Positions 6,162 through 7,742 of a DNA stretch of 7,742 nucleotides are shown here, piece after piece (position 1 is the stretch's first letter; each line of letters opens with the position of its first letter). The notes under the pieces were generated by a model, which was not told the origin of the DNA, did no database searches, and saw nothing but the letters and a program-made list of their open reading frames with translations. A program made the position numbers and the translations under genes. The DNA is from Deltaproteobacteria bacterium. GTDB taxonomy: Bacteria > Desulfobacterota > Syntrophia > Syntrophales > JAAYKM01. The stretch is taken from positions 1 to 7,742 of the forward strand of contig JAGVTI010000304.1 in NCBI GenBank assembly GCA_019136935.1. The letters are read 5' to 3'.

Positions 6162-6184
6162 GGTACCTCTGGGGGGACCGCGGC
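6152..6184 (-). terminator. Upstream hairpin of the ilv attenuator (b:c), pause or first terminator
   Basis: GCCGCGGT (6184-6177) pairs perfectly with ACCGCGGC (6164-6157); CC/GG inside can add two pairs after a mismatch. TTTTTG follows directly (6156-6151), so it may terminate by itself or serve as a pause hairpin. The 5' arm is also complementary to segment a (6229-6218) within the leader-peptide codons, and the 3' arm to segment d (6146-6137). Confidence 0.72.
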
Positions 6185-6204
6185 CGGGATGTTTTTTTTC
6201 TTGT

Positions 6205-6303
6205 CTAAAGCTTCCGAGCTGCAGTCCCCTTGGGTACGATAACTAAAATGACTACGCCCAGAAACAAACACCTTCCGGTGCTTTTCCGTTTATTTTCCAT
6301 CAT
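6205..6303 (-). CDS. ilv operon leader peptide (32 aa, BCAA-rich)
   Basis: ATG at 6303-6301 (a second in-frame ATG follows directly) opens 32 codons ending in TAG 6207-6205. Residues 13-23 are LFLGVVILVIV: nine of eleven are Leu, Val or Ile. The rest is polar or basic (MMENKRKSTG... at the start, PKGTAARKL at the end). The E. coli ilvGMEDA leader peptide has the same length and a comparable Val/Ile run followed by Pro, so this looks like a functional analogue whose translation senses charged tRNAs. The start is weakly specified: GGA about 7 nt upstream and AAGGA abutting the first ATG. It lies about 26 nt after the predicted transcript start and just before the mutually exclusive hairpins 6184-6112, in front of ilvB. 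The peptide itself probably has no function beyond stalling. The gene symbol is left empty because names differ among leaders. Confidence 0.88.
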   Translation of the reverse strand: MMENKRKSTGRCLFLGVVILVIVPKGTAARKL

Positions 6304-6335
6304 TCCTTTTTCCAAAAAAAGTAAACTTTCCCTGT

Positions 6336-6364
6336 TCCATACGCCAGGACAAGGGGATTGTCAA
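6336..6364 (-). promoter_or_regulatory. Promoter of the ilv leader and ilvBNCD operon
   Basis: On the minus strand TTGACA (6364-6359) is a perfect -35 box, followed by 17 bp and TATGGA (6341-6336), a weaker -10 with three of six matches. An A-rich stretch lies directly upstream. The start would be near 6329, giving a leader of about 215 nt to the end of the T9 tract and about 350 nt to ilvB. Confidence 0.65.
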
Positions 6365-6371
6365 TATTTTT

Positions 6372-6391
6372 TTAGCGGCTTTTCCGGCTAA
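6372..6391. repeat. Imperfect inverted repeat between the PBP gene and the ilv promoter
   Basis: TTAGC (6372-6376) and GCTAA (6387-6391) are exact complements, with partial complementarity inside. It lies 10 nt after the PBP stop and 8 nt upstream of the -35 box. No T-tract follows on the minus strand, so it is a poor terminator for the PBP gene. It could be an operator upstream of the ilv promoter. Confidence 0.3.
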
Positions 6392-6401
6392 CGAGTGGAA
6401 A

Positions 6402-7742
6402 TTAATAGGGTAAGGTATCGCTGTTCCGAAAAATCCCCTCGGGGAGCAGATCTGGATTCATGAGATCCCCGTTATCGGGGGCGGCGCCGTCCAGAAAAGC
6501 CTCGAAAATCGTTCCGGTTGCATTTGACCTGGCGGTCAGGCCCGTTTCTGGATCGATCTTAACGAACACAATCCCTTCAGGAACGGGAAACACTTCCACG
6601 GGATAGCCCTGAAGGGCCTTTTCCATGAAATACAGCCAGATTGGAGCCGCGGCCCGGCCACCGACTTCCGCTTTACCCAGGGTTTCCGTTTTATCGAAAC
6701 CGACCCAGACCCCCGTGACGAAAGAAGGGGTGAACCCGATGAACCAGGCATCCCGGTTGTCGTTGGTGGTACCGGTCTTGGCCGCCACGGGGCGGTTGAT
6801 GCTCTTGACCCGGGTGCCTGTTCCGCTTTCAACGACGTCCTGCATCACATGGGTGGTCAGAAAGGCAATCCTCGGATCGATCACCTGTTCCTCGACAACC
6901 TGGTTTTCTTCGAAAACCTGTCCCGTCCGGTCGACGATTTTCTTGATGAAGTAGGGAACGACCCGCTTGCCCCCGTTGGCCAAGACCCCGTAGGCCCGGA
7001 CCATCTCCTGCAGCGTGACACCGGAGGATCCCAGGGCAAGGGAAAGATTTTTCGCAAGGGGCGAGGTGATGCCCATGTTGGTCGCGTACGCCGCTGCGTA
7101 ATCGACGCCGATTTCCTGAAGCAGCTTCACGGTGATAACGTTTCGGGAATGGACCAGGGCGTTTCTTAGGGTAATGGGACCTAAAAACTTGCCGTCGAAA
7201 TTCTTCGGTTTCCAGAAGCCGTCTTCCTGGGAAGGATCTTCGAAGGCGATCGGCGAGTCCTCCAGGCGGGTTGCCGGCGTCAGGCCCTTGTCAAAGGCCG
7301 CCGTATAGATAAGGGGCTTGAATGCCGATCCCGGCTGCCGGATGGATTGGGTGGCCCGGTTGAATTCGCTCCGTGAAAAATCGCGTCCTCCCACCATGGC
7401 CCGGATGGCTCCGGTTTTGGCGTCCATGCACAACAGGGCTCCCTGGACGGGTTCCTTTTTATCGTTTCCCCGGGCCTCGATTTCCCGGAGTCCCCTTGCC
7501 ATGGCTTCATTGGCGCTTTTCTGCATCGAAATGTTCAGCGTTGTGTAGATTTCAAGCCCTTCCTTGTACAAGACGTCGCTTCCATACTTGCCTTGAACGT
7601 AACGTCTTACGTTTTCGATGAAGTACGGGGCGATTTTCTGTTTGGGCCGGACGGAGCGGAGCTGGATGGGGGCCCGCAGAGCTTCCTCCTGCTGCTGCGC
7701 CGTGATGTAACCGTCCTCGACCATCCGGGAAAGCACGTAGGA
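6402..7742 (-). CDS. mrcA: Class A penicillin-binding protein (PBP1A type), 5'-truncated by window edge
   Basis: The frame enters from the right edge without a start (first visible residues SYVLSRMVEDGYIT) and stops at TAA 6404-6402; 446 residues are visible. Counting the GTG at 7736 as 1, the transpeptidase domain shows the three penicillin-binding motifs: GSAFKP with Ser137-x-x-Lys140 (acyl-enzyme serine), SRN at 197-199, and KTGTT at 320-324. The linker (IAPYFIENVRRYV, 36-48) and the GLEIYTTLN strand are typical of PBP1A. The membrane anchor and glycosyltransferase (GT51) domain, if present, lie outside the window. Family knowledge: it cross-links peptidoglycan stems in the periplasm. It is upstream of the ilv operon on the same strand, but a separate promoter and attenuator intervene. 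The PBP1A name (mrcA/ponA) is by resemblance; PBP1B or 1C look less likely. Confidence 0.92.
   Translation of the reverse strand, partial: SYVLSRMVEDGYITAQQQEEALRAPIQLRSVRPKQKIAPYFIENVRRYVQGKYGSDVLYKEGLEIYTTLNISMQKSANEAMARGLREIEARGNDKKEPVQGALLCMDAKTGAIRAMVGGRDFSRSEFNRATQSIRQPGSAFKPLIYTAAFDKGLTPATRLEDSPIAFEDPSQEDGFWKPKNFDGKFLGPITLRNALVHSRNVITVKLLQEIGVDYAAAYATNMGITSPLAKNLSLALGSSGVTLQEMVRAYGVLANGGKRVVPYFIKKIVDRTGQVFEENQVVEEQVIDPRIAFLTTHVMQDVVESGTGTRVKSINRPVAAKTGTTNDNRDAWFIGFTPSFVTGVWVGFDKTETLGKAEVGGRAAAPIWLYFMEKALQGYPVEVFPVPEGIVFVKIDPETGLTARSNATGTIFEAFLDGAAPDNGDLMNPDLLPEGIFRNSDTLPY

Noticed and set aside
6151..6170. Resemblance to the T-box core: GAGGTACCGCG against the consensus AGGGTGGNACCGCG.
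   Set aside because: The TGGN bulge that pairs with the tRNA CCA end reads AGGT here, no AGGG/CCCT flanking helix is present, and the space where Stem I should lie is a translated-looking BCAA-rich frame. The match follows from the ACCGCGGC arm of hairpin b:c. A covariance-model search would settle it.
6061..6246. Plus-strand open frame of 61 codons across the ilv leader.
   Set aside because: It runs antisense through the attenuator hairpins and T-tract, whose structure explains the sequence better; Lys and Phe runs come from the A- and T-tracts.
1..7742. Search by eye for CRISPR repeats, IS ends, integrase genes and tRNA or rRNA genes.
   Set aside because: No regularly spaced repeats, transposase or integrase motifs, tRNA cloverleaf or rRNA-like stretches were seen on either strand.

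Overview
The window reads as a piece of a mid-to-high-GC Gram-negative chromosome, most likely a Deltaproteobacterium (Desulfobacterota, perhaps near Syntrophus or other anaerobes). That placement is an inference from protein resemblance: a NusG/RfaH-like specialised antiterminator, a compact CspA-type protein, a PBP1A-type transpeptidase and an ilvB-ilvN-ilvC-ilvD operon with a fungal/Bacteroidetes-like IlvC. No rRNA or tRNA is present to confirm it. There is no sign of phage, IS elements or CRISPR.

Layout. Bases 1-411 (+) hold the 3' part of a NusG-family antiterminator gene. Bases 412-668 hold a near-consensus sigma-70 promoter, a leader of about 80 nt and a strong intrinsic terminator, all upstream of a cold-shock gene (669-869, +). 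A perfect 20-bp stem at 883-930 separates that gene from the convergent ilv operon. On the minus strand, read right to left, come the ilv promoter (6364-6336), a 32-codon leader peptide (6303-6205) packed with Leu/Val/Ile codons, a set of mutually exclusive hairpins ending in a T9 tract (6229-6112), then ilvB (5978-4275), ilvN (4251-3772), ilvC (3684-2635) and ilvD (2611-947). The right end (7742-6402, minus) is the transpeptidase half of a class A penicillin-binding protein gene that starts outside the window.

How the genes work together. IlvB and IlvN form acetohydroxyacid synthase, IlvC reduces and isomerises its product, and IlvD dehydrates the result. These are the three shared steps toward valine and leucine (via 2-ketoisovalerate) and isoleucine (via 2-keto-3-methylvalerate). 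The untranslated region before ilvB looks like a ribosome-mediated transcription attenuator that senses charged Leu/Val/Ile tRNAs. It is the most interesting element here and is too short for ordinary gene calling.

Two enzyme details fit unusual control or cofactor use. IlvN has Asp at the ACT-domain position where Gly14 sits in E. coli IlvH, a site where change to Asp is known to relieve valine inhibition. IlvC has a shortened acidic loop (E-G-D-Y) where NADPH-dependent homologues carry Arg/Ser phosphate-binding residues, suggesting NADH preference. The cold-shock gene may also be controlled by termination in its leader.
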